Source of the DNA: Paenibacillus sp. DMB20
GTDB lineage: Bacteria > Bacillota > Bacilli > Paenibacillales > Paenibacillaceae
DNA: 64,000 bases
Reading direction: 5' to 3'
Assembly (NCBI RefSeq): GCF_000987955.1
Contig: NZ_LAZU01000021.1
Coordinates: 434,001 to 498,000 of the forward strand
This document shows, in pieces, positions 8,710 to 16,854 of the stretch; positions within the stretch are counted from its first letter, which is position 1, and every line of letters begins with the position of its first letter. The translations under genes and the position numbers were made by a program. The notes under the pieces are model-generated. The model saw nothing but the letters and a program-made list of their open reading frames with translations, did no database searches and was not told where the DNA came from.

Positions 8710-9513
8710 ATGATTATAACGAAAGAGCTGACCATTGGCTATGACGACCGTATCATCGTAGAACAGTTGAACTTAAACATTCCGGAGAAAAAGATGACAG
8801 CGCTGGTCGGGGCAAACGGTTCCGGCAAATCGACGATCCTAAAAGCTATGGCGCGTTTGCTGAAGCCGAAGCAGGGTGTCGTGTATTTGGACGGGAAAGC
8901 CATTCATGAGCAGAAAACCAAGGATGTGGCAAAACAGCTTGCGGTACTGCCGCAAAATCCGACAGCTCCCGATGGTCTAACGGTAGAGGAGCTTGTCGCT
9001 TACGGCAGGTTTCCTCATCAGTCCGGCTTCGGAAATTTAACGTTAGAGGATAAGGAGATGGTCTCCTGGGCGATTGAGGTCACCAATCTGGAACAATTCA
9101 TCCATCGCCCGGTAGACATGCTATCCGGTGGGCAGCGGCAACGGGCCTGGATCGCCATGGCGCTTGCCCAGCAAACACCGGTGTTGTTCCTGGACGAGCC
9201 GACCACGTTCCTGGATATGGCCCACCAGCTGGAGGTGCTCCAGTTACTTAAAAAGCTGAACGAGGAAGAGCAGCGGACCATAGTCATGGTCGTTCACGAC
9301 TTGAACCATGCCAGCCGGTTTGCACATCATATTGTGGCGATCAAGTCCGGACAGATGATCAAACAAGGAAGTCCGTTGGAAGTGATGACATCCGGCGTAC
9401 TGCAGACTGTATTCGGCATTAAAAGCGATATCATCCTTGATCCGCGGAATGGGCAGCCGCTGTGCTTGCCTTATGAGCTGGCAGTAGAAGAAGGATGGCG
9501 ACTTAGAACATAG
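8710..9513 (+). CDS. Fe-siderophore ABC transporter ATP-binding protein
   Basis: Cytoplasmic ATPase that powers the importer, 267 residues. Motifs: Walker A GANGSGKST (about 35-43), Q-loop LPQNP, ABC signature LSGGQRQR (about 138), Walker B VLFLDEPT, and switch His in VVHDLNHA. The start is ATG 8710 behind GGAATGGAGGAGCACGA; an in-frame TTG at 8677 lacks a site. B. subtilis feu lacks its own ATPase and borrows YusV, whereas here the ATPase is encoded in the same operon. A 95-base gap separates it from the lipoprotein gene. Confidence 0.95.
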   Translation: MIITKELTIGYDDRIIVEQLNLNIPEKKMTALVGANGSGKSTILKAMARLLKPKQGVVYLDGKAIHEQKTKDVAKQLAVLPQNPTAPDGLTVEELVAYGRFPHQSGFGNLTLEDKEMVSWAIEVTNLEQFIHRPVDMLSGGQRQRAWIAMALAQQTPVLFLDEPTTFLDMAHQLEVLQLLKKLNEEEQRTIVMVVHDLNHASRFAHHIVAIKSGQMIKQGSPLEVMTSGVLQTVFGIKSDIILDPRNGQPLCLPYELAVEEGWRLRT

Positions 9514-9525
9514 GGAGGAATTACA

Positions 9526-10086
9526 ATGGGCATGGATACAACTGTTTTGCCTATAGCCAAGGTAATTCAGGAGCGCAGAACGATCAAGAAATTCAAGCCT
9601 GATCCGGTAGCGGAGGGTCTGCTGCTGGAACTCCTAAATACGGCGGCATGGGCACCGAATCATGGGATGCGTGAGCCTTGGAGGTTCACCTTGTTCGTAG
9701 ATGAAGGCAAGCAGCTGTTGGTCAAGGCCATTTCCGACAATGCAAGAAAACCGAAAGACCCTGCAAGGCTACTCAGTGTTCCGGCGTATATCGCCGTCAT
9801 GATCCAGGAGGATGAACGGCAGCGGGAATTCGAGGAGGATATGCTGGCCGCAGGTACCTTTGTGCAAAATTTCCAGCTGGCGGCATGGGAGCGTGGAGTC
9901 GGGGTCAAATGGCTGACCGAGCCTTTTACATACAAACCTGAATTCAGAGCCAGCATTGGGGTTCAACCTCGTGAGAAACTGGTCGGACTGCTGCAGGTTG
10001 GTTATCCGGAAGAAGTGCCTGCAGGTAGACCGAGAACACCGGTAGAGGAGAAGTTGACGATTATTCGGGATTTTTCTCAGCAGTAA
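9526..10086 (+). CDS. Nitroreductase-family protein, possible flavin/ferric reductase
   Basis: An FMN-dependent nitroreductase-fold protein of 186 residues. Visible signatures are RRTIKKFKPDPV near residue 15, the AAWAPNHGMREPW block near 40 (the FMN phosphate and substrate loop), and a GLLQVGYPEEVP C-terminal strand. It starts 12 bases after the ATPase gene behind TAGGGAGGAATTACA, so it is the last gene of the siderophore operon. Such proteins reduce nitro groups or quinones. The position suggests a role in releasing iron from imported siderophore, but that is inference. Confidence 0.8.
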   Translation: MGMDTTVLPIAKVIQERRTIKKFKPDPVAEGLLLELLNTAAWAPNHGMREPWRFTLFVDEGKQLLVKAISDNARKPKDPARLLSVPAYIAVMIQEDERQREFEEDMLAAGTFVQNFQLAAWERGVGVKWLTEPFTYKPEFRASIGVQPREKLVGLLQVGYPEEVPAGRPRTPVEEKLTIIRDFSQQ

Positions 10087-10185
10087 GAGAATATCTTCCA
10101 AAGCCGTGATATAATACTTCTGTGATCATTTCCGCTTCGTCACGGTTAAAGGGTATAATGAAGAAGAGTTAGGTATCGGATTTAC

Positions 10186-10219
10186 ACAACCTTACGGCTG
10201 CGGCTGTAAGGTTGTTTTT
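10186..10219 (+). terminator. Intrinsic terminator ending the siderophore operon
   Basis: A 10-bp perfect stem (arms 10186-10195 and 10206-10215) with a 10-base loop and a T5 tract. It lies about 100 bases after the nitroreductase gene and just before the nucleoside hydrolase. Two TATAAT-like hexamers lie upstream (10109 and 10154) but neither has a good -35, so a separate short transcript here is only possible. Confidence 0.8.
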
Positions 10220-10280
10220 GGGCTTGACGAATCTATCGAAACAGAAGCCGCTGATAACTACAAACATGGGGGATGGGAAA

Positions 10281-11219
10281 ATGAAGCCGGTTATATTAGA
10301 CGTGGATACAGGAATTGACGATGCGCTAGCCATTATTTACGCAGCGAAATCGCCGGAATTGAAGCTGATCGGGCTGACGACCTGTTTCGGCAACATCCCG
10401 GTCGAGGACGCAACGAGAAATTCGCTGCTGCTCGCCGAGATGCTGGGATACGAGGTGCCGGTCATTCCGGGAGCGGATAAGCCGCTGGAAAGAGACCTGA
10501 AAGGTTATGCCACCAGGGTCCATGGACATAACGGATTGGGCAATACAACGGTCTCTTTTAAGGCAAGTCGGCAGGCCCATCAAGCGCATGCCGCCGATTT
10601 CATGATTGAAGCTGTTCGCAGTCAGCCGCACCAAATCACGCTCATTATGGTAGGACCGCTGACCAATCTGGCCCTGGCTATCCAAAAGGATCCGGAAATC
10701 GTAAACCTGGTTGACCGGGTCGTGGTGATGGGCGGTGCGGTACGCTGCCGGGGCAACGTGACGCCCAAGGCGGAGGCGAATATTCATGCCGATCCCGAAG
10801 CGGCCCAGTACGTATTTCAGTCCGGCATCCCGCTGACGCTGGTCGGACTCGACGTTACGATGAAAACGCTTCTGGCGCGGAATCATCTGAAGGAATGGGA
10901 AGGGCTCGGGAACGAAATGTCAAGGATGTTTGCGGAGATGACCCATTTCTATATGGATGTATACGAAGAATTCTACCCCGGCATCGGCGGCTGTGCCCTG
11001 CATGATCCGCTGGCGGTCGGCGTCGTGGTCCGTCCGGAATTCGTGAAGACGCTGCCGCTTAGCGTGGAGGTTATCACTTCCGGCGATGCGGAGGGGCAAA
11101 CGTTTGAGATTCCGGATGGGGAGCCCAATATCGACGTATGCGTCGAGGTCGACGAGAAGGCCTTTCTGGAGCATTTTTTAAACAGGGTTATGTCGGGATT
11201 GCAAGCCGCTTCGGCGTGA
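10281..11219 (+). CDS. Inosine-uridine preferring nucleoside hydrolase family protein
   Basis: Hydrolyses the N-glycosidic bond of ribonucleosides to ribose and free base for salvage. The 312-residue protein opens with the calcium-binding signature DVDTGIDDAL (about residues 6-15). It also has NSLLLAEMLGYEVPVIPGAD, HGHNGLGN, LIMVGPLTNLALA and the late HDPLAV metal motif. I chose ATG 10281 (GGGGGATGGGAAA ahead); the in-frame TTG at 10212 lies in the terminator. It stands alone between two hairpins. The precise substrate (purine or pyrimidine nucleoside) cannot be assigned. Confidence 0.92.
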   Translation: MKPVILDVDTGIDDALAIIYAAKSPELKLIGLTTCFGNIPVEDATRNSLLLAEMLGYEVPVIPGADKPLERDLKGYATRVHGHNGLGNTTVSFKASRQAHQAHAADFMIEAVRSQPHQITLIMVGPLTNLALAIQKDPEIVNLVDRVVVMGGAVRCRGNVTPKAEANIHADPEAAQYVFQSGIPLTLVGLDVTMKTLLARNHLKEWEGLGNEMSRMFAEMTHFYMDVYEEFYPGIGGCALHDPLAVGVVVRPEFVKTLPLSVEVITSGDAEGQTFEIPDGEPNIDVCVEVDEKAFLEHFLNRVMSGLQAASA

Positions 11220-11285
11220 GGTAAGGATTCTCTGTCGGGTAATTATAATAAAGGAATGATTCATATCATATTTCTTCATTAATAT

Positions 11286-11354
11286 GGGCTGTCCCAAATA
11301 TTGAACTGCACCCCAATTGCTAGGCACGACTAACAATTGGAGGTGCAGTTTTTG
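11286..11354. repeat. Hairpin with GGGCTGTCCCA edge, probable insertion-sequence remnant
   Basis: GGGCTGTCCCA (11286-11296) is followed by a long imperfect hairpin: arms 11304-11319 and 11334-11350 pair over 16 bases with one bulge, then T5. The same 11-base edge occurs at 56197. This looks like an insertion-sequence end or a small palindromic element, now also able to act as terminator for the nucleoside hydrolase. The rest of the 334-base gap to ald shows only a possible -10 (TATAAT, 11512-11517) without a clear -35. Confidence 0.5.
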
Positions 11355-11553
11355 AGTCTTTTGAAAGATCGATGGCGGCCTCTTTTGGCGTTTGCCGGTC
11401 GGAATGGCGTTTTTCTTGCAAAAAAAGCGGGTATTCTTCTATTTGGAGGGTGTCAGCAGGCCAATGAATATAATATAATAGTGGCGCAATCGTTTAAAAA
11501 GGGTAAAATATTATAATGTTGGAAAGTAGTTACATAAAAGGGGTGCTAAAGCC

Positions 11554-12690
11554 ATGATAATCGGGGTTCCAAAGGAAATCAAAAACAATGAAAACCGCGT
11601 AGGCATGACGCCGGGGACAGTTCTCAGTTACAAGAACGGCGGTCATGAGGTGCTCGTGGAAAGCGGTGCGGGTCAAGGCATCGGGTTCAATGACGAAGAT
11701 TACATAGCTTCCGGCGCCAAAATTGTCCACTCGGCCCAAGAGGCCTGGTCCGCAGACATGGTAGTTAAGGTGAAGGAGCCGCTGCCAGAGGAATACCGGT
11801 ATTTCCGGGAAGGGCAAATCCTGTATACGTATTTGCATCTTGCGCCGGAAGCGGCGCTGACCAAGGCTCTTGTCGATGCCAAGGTAACGGCGGTGGCCTA
11901 TGAAACGATTCAGCTGGATGACGGCAGTCTGCCCCTGCTAACGCCGATGAGCGAGGTGGCCGGGCGGATGTCGATCCAGATCGGCGCACACTTCCTGGAA
12001 AAAGCCCATGGCGGCAAAGGCGTGCTTCTGAGCGGCGTTCCGGGTGTTGCGCCGGCGAAGGTGGCCGTTATCGGCGGCGGCATCGTCGGCACGAATGCGG
12101 CACGGATTGCGCTCGGCATGGGGGCGGACGTCAGCATTTTGGACATCAATCCGAACCGGCTGCGCCAGCTTGACGACATGTTCCAGGGCAGAATCAAGAC
12201 CATCATGTCCGACTCATTCCATATTGCCGAGACGGTGAAGCAGGCGGACCTGGTTGTGGGTGCCGTGCTGATTCCGGGCGCACGCGCTCCGCGGCTGGTA
12301 ACCGAGGAGATGGTGAAACAGATGGCAGCGGGATCCGTTATTGTGGATGTGGCGATAGACCAGGGAGGTTCCATCGAGACGATCGACCGCATTACGACGC
12401 ATGATAATCCGACTTATGAAAAGTTCGGCGTTATTCATTATGCGGTGGCCAATATGCCGGGCGCGGTTGCCCGCACCTCGACGATCGCGTTAACGAATGC
12501 CACGACGCCATATGGCCTGAAAATAGCGAATCAAGGGGTCGTGCAGGCTGCTTTGAACAACAGAGCCCTTGCCAAAGGAATCAATGTGATCGGCGGCAAA
12601 GTCACTTACAAAGCTGTAGCGGAGGCCCATGGCTATGAACATGCGGCTGTAGAAACCTGTTTGGCCGGGAATGCCGCAAACTCTGCGTAA
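11554..12690 (+). CDS. ald: Alanine dehydrogenase
   Basis: Catalyses NAD-dependent oxidative deamination of L-alanine to pyruvate and ammonia, a catabolic enzyme also needed for normal sporulation in B. subtilis. The 378-residue protein has the family start [20 protein letters not shown], the catalytic His region YLHLAPE, the [13 protein letters not shown] segment, the NAD-binding [10 protein letters not shown] (about 174-183) and the C-terminal [18 protein letters not shown]. Length and motifs match the family well. The ribosome site AAAAGGGGTGC lies about 8 bases before the ATG. It is monocistronic and ends at a bidirectional terminator. Confidence 0.96.
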   Translation: MIIGVPKEIKNNENRVGMTPGTVLSYKNGGHEVLVESGAGQGIGFNDEDYIASGAKIVHSAQEAWSADMVVKVKEPLPEEYRYFREGQILYTYLHLAPEAALTKALVDAKVTAVAYETIQLDDGSLPLLTPMSEVAGRMSIQIGAHFLEKAHGGKGVLLSGVPGVAPAKVAVIGGGIVGTNAARIALGMGADVSILDINPNRLRQLDDMFQGRIKTIMSDSFHIAETVKQADLVVGAVLIPGARAPRLVTEEMVKQMAAGSVIVDVAIDQGGSIETIDRITTHDNPTYEKFGVIHYAVANMPGAVARTSTIALTNATTPYGLKIANQGVVQAALNNRALAKGINVIGGKVTYKAVAEAHGYEHAAVETCLAGNAANSA

Positions 12691-12855
12691 GCACCGAGCA
12701 AATCATCCGGTTAACGATAGCGGTGAGCATCCGGGAATGAAGGATGATCGGGCGGCGGCAATCGAACGCACGGCAGTTGCCCGTAAAATCCTTGGCGAGA
12801 TCCGGGAAGCGGATTATCCGCAGAGATTTTCATTCGTGCGTAAAGGACTGCAGCA

Positions 12856-12889
12856 CCAAAAAACCGTCTTCGGGAAGACGGTTTTTTGG
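12856..12889. terminator. Bidirectional terminator between ald and ypsA
   Basis: A perfect 16-bp inverted repeat (12856-12871 and 12874-12889) with a very small loop and A6/T6 tracts in the arms. It serves the convergent ald (+) and ypsA-like (-) genes. The 165 bases between the ald stop and this hairpin show no gene I can support. Confidence 0.85.
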
Positions 12890-12901
12890 CGTTTCGCAAA
12901 G

Positions 12902-13471
12902 CTACATGTAAGTATCGTAATCCGGCCCGCCGTTATCTTCATCCGTCACCGCCTGAATTTCCTCCGGGCCGATGATCATGTAACCGTAGCCTTCCTCTTC
13001 ATGTTTTTTCAAAGCGCGTTCCTTCATGAATCTCGGGCTTGCCTCGCCGGCATCCTCGTCGTAAACGAGCAGAATTCCGTCGCTTTTCCGCAGCAGCAGC
13101 TCGTCCCTGGCTTTAAACTGCCAGCTCCCCTGGTAGCTTTCCTTGCTGACGGGTGCGCAGAAATCCACGTCTTTCAGGATTTGGCGGTAATATTCCTTTT
13201 TTTCGTCGTTCCATTGCTCCTCCGGATGGGCGTAGGCCGTGATAATGGAACATTTCAGCTGCGGGTATTGCGGTTTTAACGAAATGGCAGCCTCGCAGGC
13301 CCACAGATCTACTCCGTATTGTCCCGGGGTGAGAACCCATTCGAGTCCTTCTTCAAGCAGCGGGACCAGGCGGGACTCGATCGCTTTTCGAATATAGGGG
13401 ATGCCCTTGTGTTTATTATTGTAAATGCCGAGCTCATGGGCTCTGTAACCGGTGATGAGGAGATTTTTCAA
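12902..13471 (-). CDS. ypsA: YpsA-like SLOG-superfamily protein (DUF1273)
   Basis: A 189-residue cytoplasmic protein that matches B. subtilis YpsA throughout: NLLITGYRAHELGIYNNKH at the start, then WVLTPGQYGVDLWACEAAISL, AYAHPEEQWN and GILLVYDEDAGEASPRFM. The DUF1273 family has a Rossmann-like SLOG fold predicted to bind a nucleotide-type ligand. YpsA affects cell division in Firmicutes, but its biochemical activity is not settled. It ends in the terminator shared with ald and has its own upstream gap, so it is probably monocistronic. Confidence 0.9.
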   Translation of the reverse strand: MKNLLITGYRAHELGIYNNKHKGIPYIRKAIESRLVPLLEEGLEWVLTPGQYGVDLWACEAAISLKPQYPQLKCSIITAYAHPEEQWNDEKKEYYRQILKDVDFCAPVSKESYQGSWQFKARDELLLRKSDGILLVYDEDAGEASPRFMKERALKKHEEEGYGYMIIGPEEIQAVTDEDNGGPDYDTYM

Positions 13472-13575
13472 TCAAACACGCTCCTTATTCAGCTTATCAT
13501 CAGTGTAATGTCAAGGTACCTGAAGAAGCAAGGATTGTTCATAAATATGAAATTTTAAATTATAACTTTATCCTT

Positions 13576-13603
13576 TTGACAGGCTTGGAAGATATTTTAT
13601 AAA
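13576..13603 (+). promoter_or_regulatory. SigA-type promoter for the lipoprotein gene at 13679
   Basis: TTGACA (13576-13581) and TATAAA (13598-13603) are separated by 16 bases in an AT-rich stretch about 75 bases before the gene start. The perfect -35 makes this one of the clearest promoters in the window. Confidence 0.7.
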
Positions 13604-13678
13604 ATAGTTTTCGGTTAGGCGTTACAGCCTTTACCAATTCATGAAATAGGAATACATATTTCTTAGGAGGAACTTGTT

Positions 13679-14563
13679 TTGAAAAAATGGACAGCAGGAC
13701 TACTTAGCGTAATTTTGGTAATGGGGATCACGGCTTGCAGCAAAGACAAAGAGGCCGAGAAAGCAACAACTCCTCCTGCAGCGGAGCAGCCGGCTGCGGG
13801 TAAAACGGACGAAACGAAAGCGGAAGCACCGAAAGAAGCTGCCGTCCCTTCAGCGGATGAATTAATCCAGAAATCGGCTGAGGCAAGCCAGAAGATGAAA
13901 AGTTTCTCCATGGATTCCGATATTAAGCAGAACATCGTGATCAGCGCCGGGGAAAGCAAACAGGAACAAAAAGTGAACATTTCCATGAAAATCGATACCA
14001 CGTTGGATCCAATGGAAATGTATCAGGAAATGAAAATGGAGATGCCGGGCCAAGGAACGCAGGACATCAAGCAATACATTACGCAAAAGGGCATCTACTC
14101 CCAGGTTGGCGGCCAATGGGTTCAGATTCCCAAGGAGCAGGAGCAGCAAATTCTTGACGGCATGAAGATGACCACCCAAGGACCGGAAAAACAGCTGGAG
14201 CAGTTTAAAACCATATCCAAAGACGCCAAGGTAAGCGAAGAAGGCGATCAGTATATCCTGACGGCGGACGTTTCCGGCGACAACCTGAAGGAGCTGGCGA
14301 AGACCTACATGGGCCAGGCCGGCGGCGAAGCTGCGGCGATGCTGGAGCAGATGAATATCAAAAGCATGAAGATTACGCTTGGCGTAAACAAGGAAACGTA
14401 TTTTCCAACCAAGACCGATATGAACATGGTCATGGAAATGGAACAGGAAGGACAGAAGGTCTCTCTTGAAATGGAGATGACCAGCGGGCTTTCCAAGCAT
14501 AACGAAATCGCTAAGATCGAAGTGCCGAAAGAAGCGCTTGACGGCGCGAAAGCCGGCAAGTAA
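13679..14563 (+). CDS. Secreted lipoprotein of DUF6612/LppX-like type
   Basis: A 294-residue lipoprotein. The lipobox ends at Cys 20 (GITAC), and a Pro/Ala/Glu-rich linker occupies about 25-60. The remainder is a beta-rich domain with many Met/Glu/Lys residues (SFSMDSDIKQNI, then YITQKGIYSQVGGQWVQI) that resembles the DUF6612 and LolA/LppX-like folds. The start is TTG 13679, which has AGGAGG (13665-13670) at 8 bases; there is no competing ATG. The function is unknown. It is flanked by its own promoter and terminator, so it is an independent gene. Confidence 0.85.
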   Translation: MKKWTAGLLSVILVMGITACSKDKEAEKATTPPAAEQPAAGKTDETKAEAPKEAAVPSADELIQKSAEASQKMKSFSMDSDIKQNIVISAGESKQEQKVNISMKIDTTLDPMEMYQEMKMEMPGQGTQDIKQYITQKGIYSQVGGQWVQIPKEQEQQILDGMKMTTQGPEKQLEQFKTISKDAKVSEEGDQYILTADVSGDNLKELAKTYMGQAGGEAAAMLEQMNIKSMKITLGVNKETYFPTKTDMNMVMEMEQEGQKVSLEMEMTSGLSKHNEIAKIEVPKEALDGAKAGK

Positions 14564-14586
14564 GCCAAAATACGAACAAGCATAAG

Positions 14587-14622
14587 ACGCCGTCGTCCTT
14601 TCCGAAGGACGACGGCGTTTTT
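14587..14622 (+). terminator. Intrinsic terminator after the lipoprotein gene
   Basis: A 14-bp perfect stem (14587-14600 and 14605-14618) with a TCCG tetraloop and T5. A second 12-bp hairpin (14632-14643 and 14651-14662) lies between it and the convergent anti-sigma gene; it lacks a good T tract in either direction. Confidence 0.85.
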
Positions 14623-14680
14623 GGCGGTAAGATACCGCCGATGTTTACGGCATCGGCGGTATTTGCGTTGATCAAGAACT

Positions 14681-15640
14681 CTACGGTTCCACCTTTACGA
14701 TCACGCTTCCGAAGAGCCTTCCGTTTATGCTCACCATCAGCCTCCACAGGCCGGAGGATGGCAGGGTCATGGAGGTGGGATGGGAGGCATCCGATCCGTT
14801 GAGTTTTCCCGGATGAAGGGAAGCTTCGAACACGCTGATGATCTCGGCGGTATCCTTTTTAACGGCGGTTATGACGAACTCCCCGTTCAGCTCCTCGTCT
14901 CTGCCCCAGAAATGCCACATGTATTTGTTCGGCCGGTTGGCACGAAAACCCGGATTGATAAACCCGAGCCGGTCCTGAACGCCTGTCATCGTATAGGATG
15001 ACGACCGGAAGTCCGGACTCGGCTCCCAGGGGCCGTCAGGCACGTCGGCCACTACATGGCCGAACGAAGCACCGCCGATGGTCACGTCAAACCTCCACAG
15101 TCCCGCCAATGGAAGTGCGAGCCGGGATGTTACGCGGGTAAAATCATCATATCCCATCTCCTTCGTTATTTTCGTAGGAGGAAGCTCCTCAATCTCCATC
15201 CCGGTACCTTGATGGATAGCTCTAATACGAATGGTCTGTCCTAAGAGCTCATTCACGGGAGCGTATAAATTCCACCAGCTGCCTGCCGGGGCGCCGGCGG
15301 CGTAGTCGCCGCCGGGAACCATTTGAAGCTTGGGGGCCCCATCCTCCGCACGAAATTCCAGGCGTGGCATCCAATCGACTGCAAGGGCTGCAGGCTTCGC
15401 TATGTGTGCTTCATTGCTTTTCCATGTCGGCAAGGGAGCCGCAAGCCAAACTCCCGCTAGCAGAACGGCGCTTCCCAGGACCGCGGCAGCTGCCCGAATG
15501 AACAGCTTGCGACGGTTGCGGGGGCTCCGGTTGGAACGCTCAAGGACGGCAGCGGCCATCTCTTTCGTAAAAGCGGATTTATCGAACGGCTGGGATTGGA
15601 GTTTTCGGGTCCAATCCGGTTCATTTGCTTTGCTCATCAT
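14681..15640 (-). CDS. Membrane anti-sigma factor with extracellular DUF4871-like region
   Basis: The gene directly follows and overlaps an ECF sigma factor, the usual place for its anti-sigma factor. Residues about 1-40 are a short cytoplasmic part (QPFDKSAFTKEMAAAVLERS), about 45-68 form a transmembrane helix, and the rest is outside. That outer part has two related beta-rich repeats with SGLWRLMVSINGRLFGSVIV and AGLWRFDVTIGGASFGHVVA, as in DUF4871 proteins. The canonical zinc anti-sigma motif is not visible. Start uncertain: ATGs at 15646, 15640 and 15637 are in frame and AAAGGAG gives a 6-base spacing to 15640. The signal sensed is unknown. Confidence 0.75.
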   Translation of the reverse strand: MMSKANEPDWTRKLQSQPFDKSAFTKEMAAAVLERSNRSPRNRRKLFIRAAAAVLGSAVLLAGVWLAAPLPTWKSNEAHIAKPAALAVDWMPRLEFRAEDGAPKLQMVPGGDYAAGAPAGSWWNLYAPVNELLGQTIRIRAIHQGTGMEIEELPPTKITKEMGYDDFTRVTSRLALPLAGLWRFDVTIGGASFGHVVADVPDGPWEPSPDFRSSSYTMTGVQDRLGFINPGFRANRPNKYMWHFWGRDEELNGEFVITAVKKDTAEIISVFEASLHPGKLNGSDASHPTSMTLPSSGLWRLMVSINGRLFGSVIVKVEP

Positions 15641-16175
15641 CTTCATCTCCTTTCAGCAGGGCTTCCATTCGTTTTCTTGCCCGATGGAGCCGCGATTTCA
15701 CGGTGCCTTCGGAAATTCCCAGGAGGGAGGCGGTTTCGGAACGCGGAAGCTGGTAATGAAATTCGAGGACCAGCACTTCCCTGAATTTGACGGGCAGGCT
15801 CATGACATGCTGCCAAATCCGGGATATTTCCTGTTTTCCGATCGCTTCCATTTCAGCCGAACGCTCGCTCCGGGCAAACGCTGGCATGCCGATGAGAGTT
15901 ACTTTTTTGATGAACGAAGACCTGAGATAATTCATGGACAGATTGCGCGTGATGGCGAACAGCCAGGTTTTGACGGAACTGCGCCCCTCGAATTGGCGAA
16001 GGCTTACAAGTGCTTTGAGAAAAACGTCCTGACTGATGTCATCCGCAGCATCCCGGCGTTTGGTCAAATAATAGGCATAATTCCAAACATCCTGCCCGTA
16101 GGCCTCCATCCATTCCATCAGGATCGAACTTGGATGGTCTGCCGTCATCCGGTTAAGCGGACTTTCCAGTTCCAA
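15621..16175 (-). CDS. ECF-type RNA polymerase sigma factor
   Basis: A SigW/SigE-like extracytoplasmic function sigma factor. Region 2 includes YAYYLTKRRDAADDISQDVF and FEGRSSVKTWLFAITRNLSM (-10 recognition). Region 4 includes VLVLEFHYQLPRSETASLLG and SEGTVKSRLHRARKRM (-35 recognition). The GAGGTGAT ribosome site fits best with a TTG start at 16175; the in-frame ATG at 16181 and GTG at 16184 are too close to it. The 3' end overlaps the anti-sigma gene by 20 bases, implying coupled translation. A likely self-regulated promoter lies upstream. Confidence 0.93.
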   Translation of the reverse strand: MELESPLNRMTADHPSSILMEWMEAYGQDVWNYAYYLTKRRDAADDISQDVFLKALVSLRQFEGRSSVKTWLFAITRNLSMNYLRSSFIKKVTLIGMPAFARSERSAEMEAIGKQEISRIWQHVMSLPVKFREVLVLEFHYQLPRSETASLLGISEGTVKSRLHRARKRMEALLKGDEDDEQSK

Positions 16176-16194
16176 TATCATCACCTCTAATCAT

Positions 16195-16221
16195 TAGACA
16201 ACCGGACCACGGTTTGGTTCC
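16195..16221 (-). promoter_or_regulatory. Candidate ECF autoregulatory promoter
   Basis: Read on the minus strand, GGAACC (16221-16216) is followed after 15 bases by TGTCTA (16200-16195). GGAAC-type -35 elements with a GTC-containing -10 are typical of ECF sigma promoters, which usually drive their own sigma gene. The -35 lies in a 13-base palindrome (16216-16228). The spacing is one base short of the commonest value. Confidence 0.5.
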
Positions 16222-16332
16222 CGGAACCGCTCCCCCGACAGCCGAAACCTTCCGGTTAAGTTATAATAAGGGGAAGGCGGCTTTTCAAAAATTGCGTTCT
16301 CAAGCATCGGATGGGAAAAAGGAGTGTTTCTG

Positions 16333-16836
16333 ATGAGTTTGTATGTAAAGGACAACTTTTTTAATGCCGGCACTACCGAGATTTTGAATGAAGCCGGAGA
16401 AGCGGTCGGCAGCGTGGATTTAAAAAGCGCGTTCGGTTCCTCTCTTGACGTTTATGACGATCGCGGACAAAAGGTTTGCAGCGGAACGTTCCGCTTTTTC
16501 TCGAACAAGTGGGAAATCGCGGACAAGGACGAATATGAAATCGGCGTGCTGCGAATGCGAATGAGCTTTTTAACCAAAAAATATGAATATGATGCCAATG
16601 AACGAGGAGTGTACGAAATTCTATCGCCCGCGTTCTCCAAGGAATACGAAGTTGTCGACCAGAGCGGCAGGACGGTGGCCGGCTTCCGGCGAATCAGCGG
16701 CTGGCTTCAATCCGGAGCCTATCATCTGGAGAACAACAGCGGTCATCTCAGCGACTGGGAGTTGATTGCTGTCGTCATGGGCGTCCACTCGATCCAAAAA
16801 CGCGTGAACAAAAGTGCATCGTCGGCATCGACTTAG
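16333..16836 (+). CDS. LURP-one-related (scramblase-like tubby fold) protein
   Basis: A 167-residue cytoplasmic protein whose pattern matches LURP-one/YxjI-type proteins: SLYVKDNFFNAGTTEILNEA at the start, then a run of beta strands with YEIGVLRMRMSFLTKKYEYD and a C-terminal helix (DWELIAVVMGVHSIQKR). The family has a tubby-like beta barrel around a central helix; its bacterial role is unknown. The start is ATG 16333, with GGAG (16321-16324) 8 bases ahead. It precedes a nucleotidyltransferase gene by 18 bases and is probably co-transcribed. Confidence 0.75.
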   Translation: MSLYVKDNFFNAGTTEILNEAGEAVGSVDLKSAFGSSLDVYDDRGQKVCSGTFRFFSNKWEIADKDEYEIGVLRMRMSFLTKKYEYDANERGVYEILSPAFSKEYEVVDQSGRTVAGFRRISGWLQSGAYHLENNSGHLSDWELIAVVMGVHSIQKRVNKSASSAST

Positions 16837-16854
16837 AAAACGGGGGGGACAGGA

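Noticed and set aside
10107..10160. TATAAT-like hexamers as promoters of a small RNA before the nucleoside hydrolase
   Set aside because: Neither has a suitable -35 element at 16-18 bases, so I could not support a promoter.
12671..13279. Plus-strand frame of 202 residues after ald
   Set aside because: Its second half is the reverse of the YpsA-like gene, it crosses the terminator at 12856-12889, and it has no recognisable domain.
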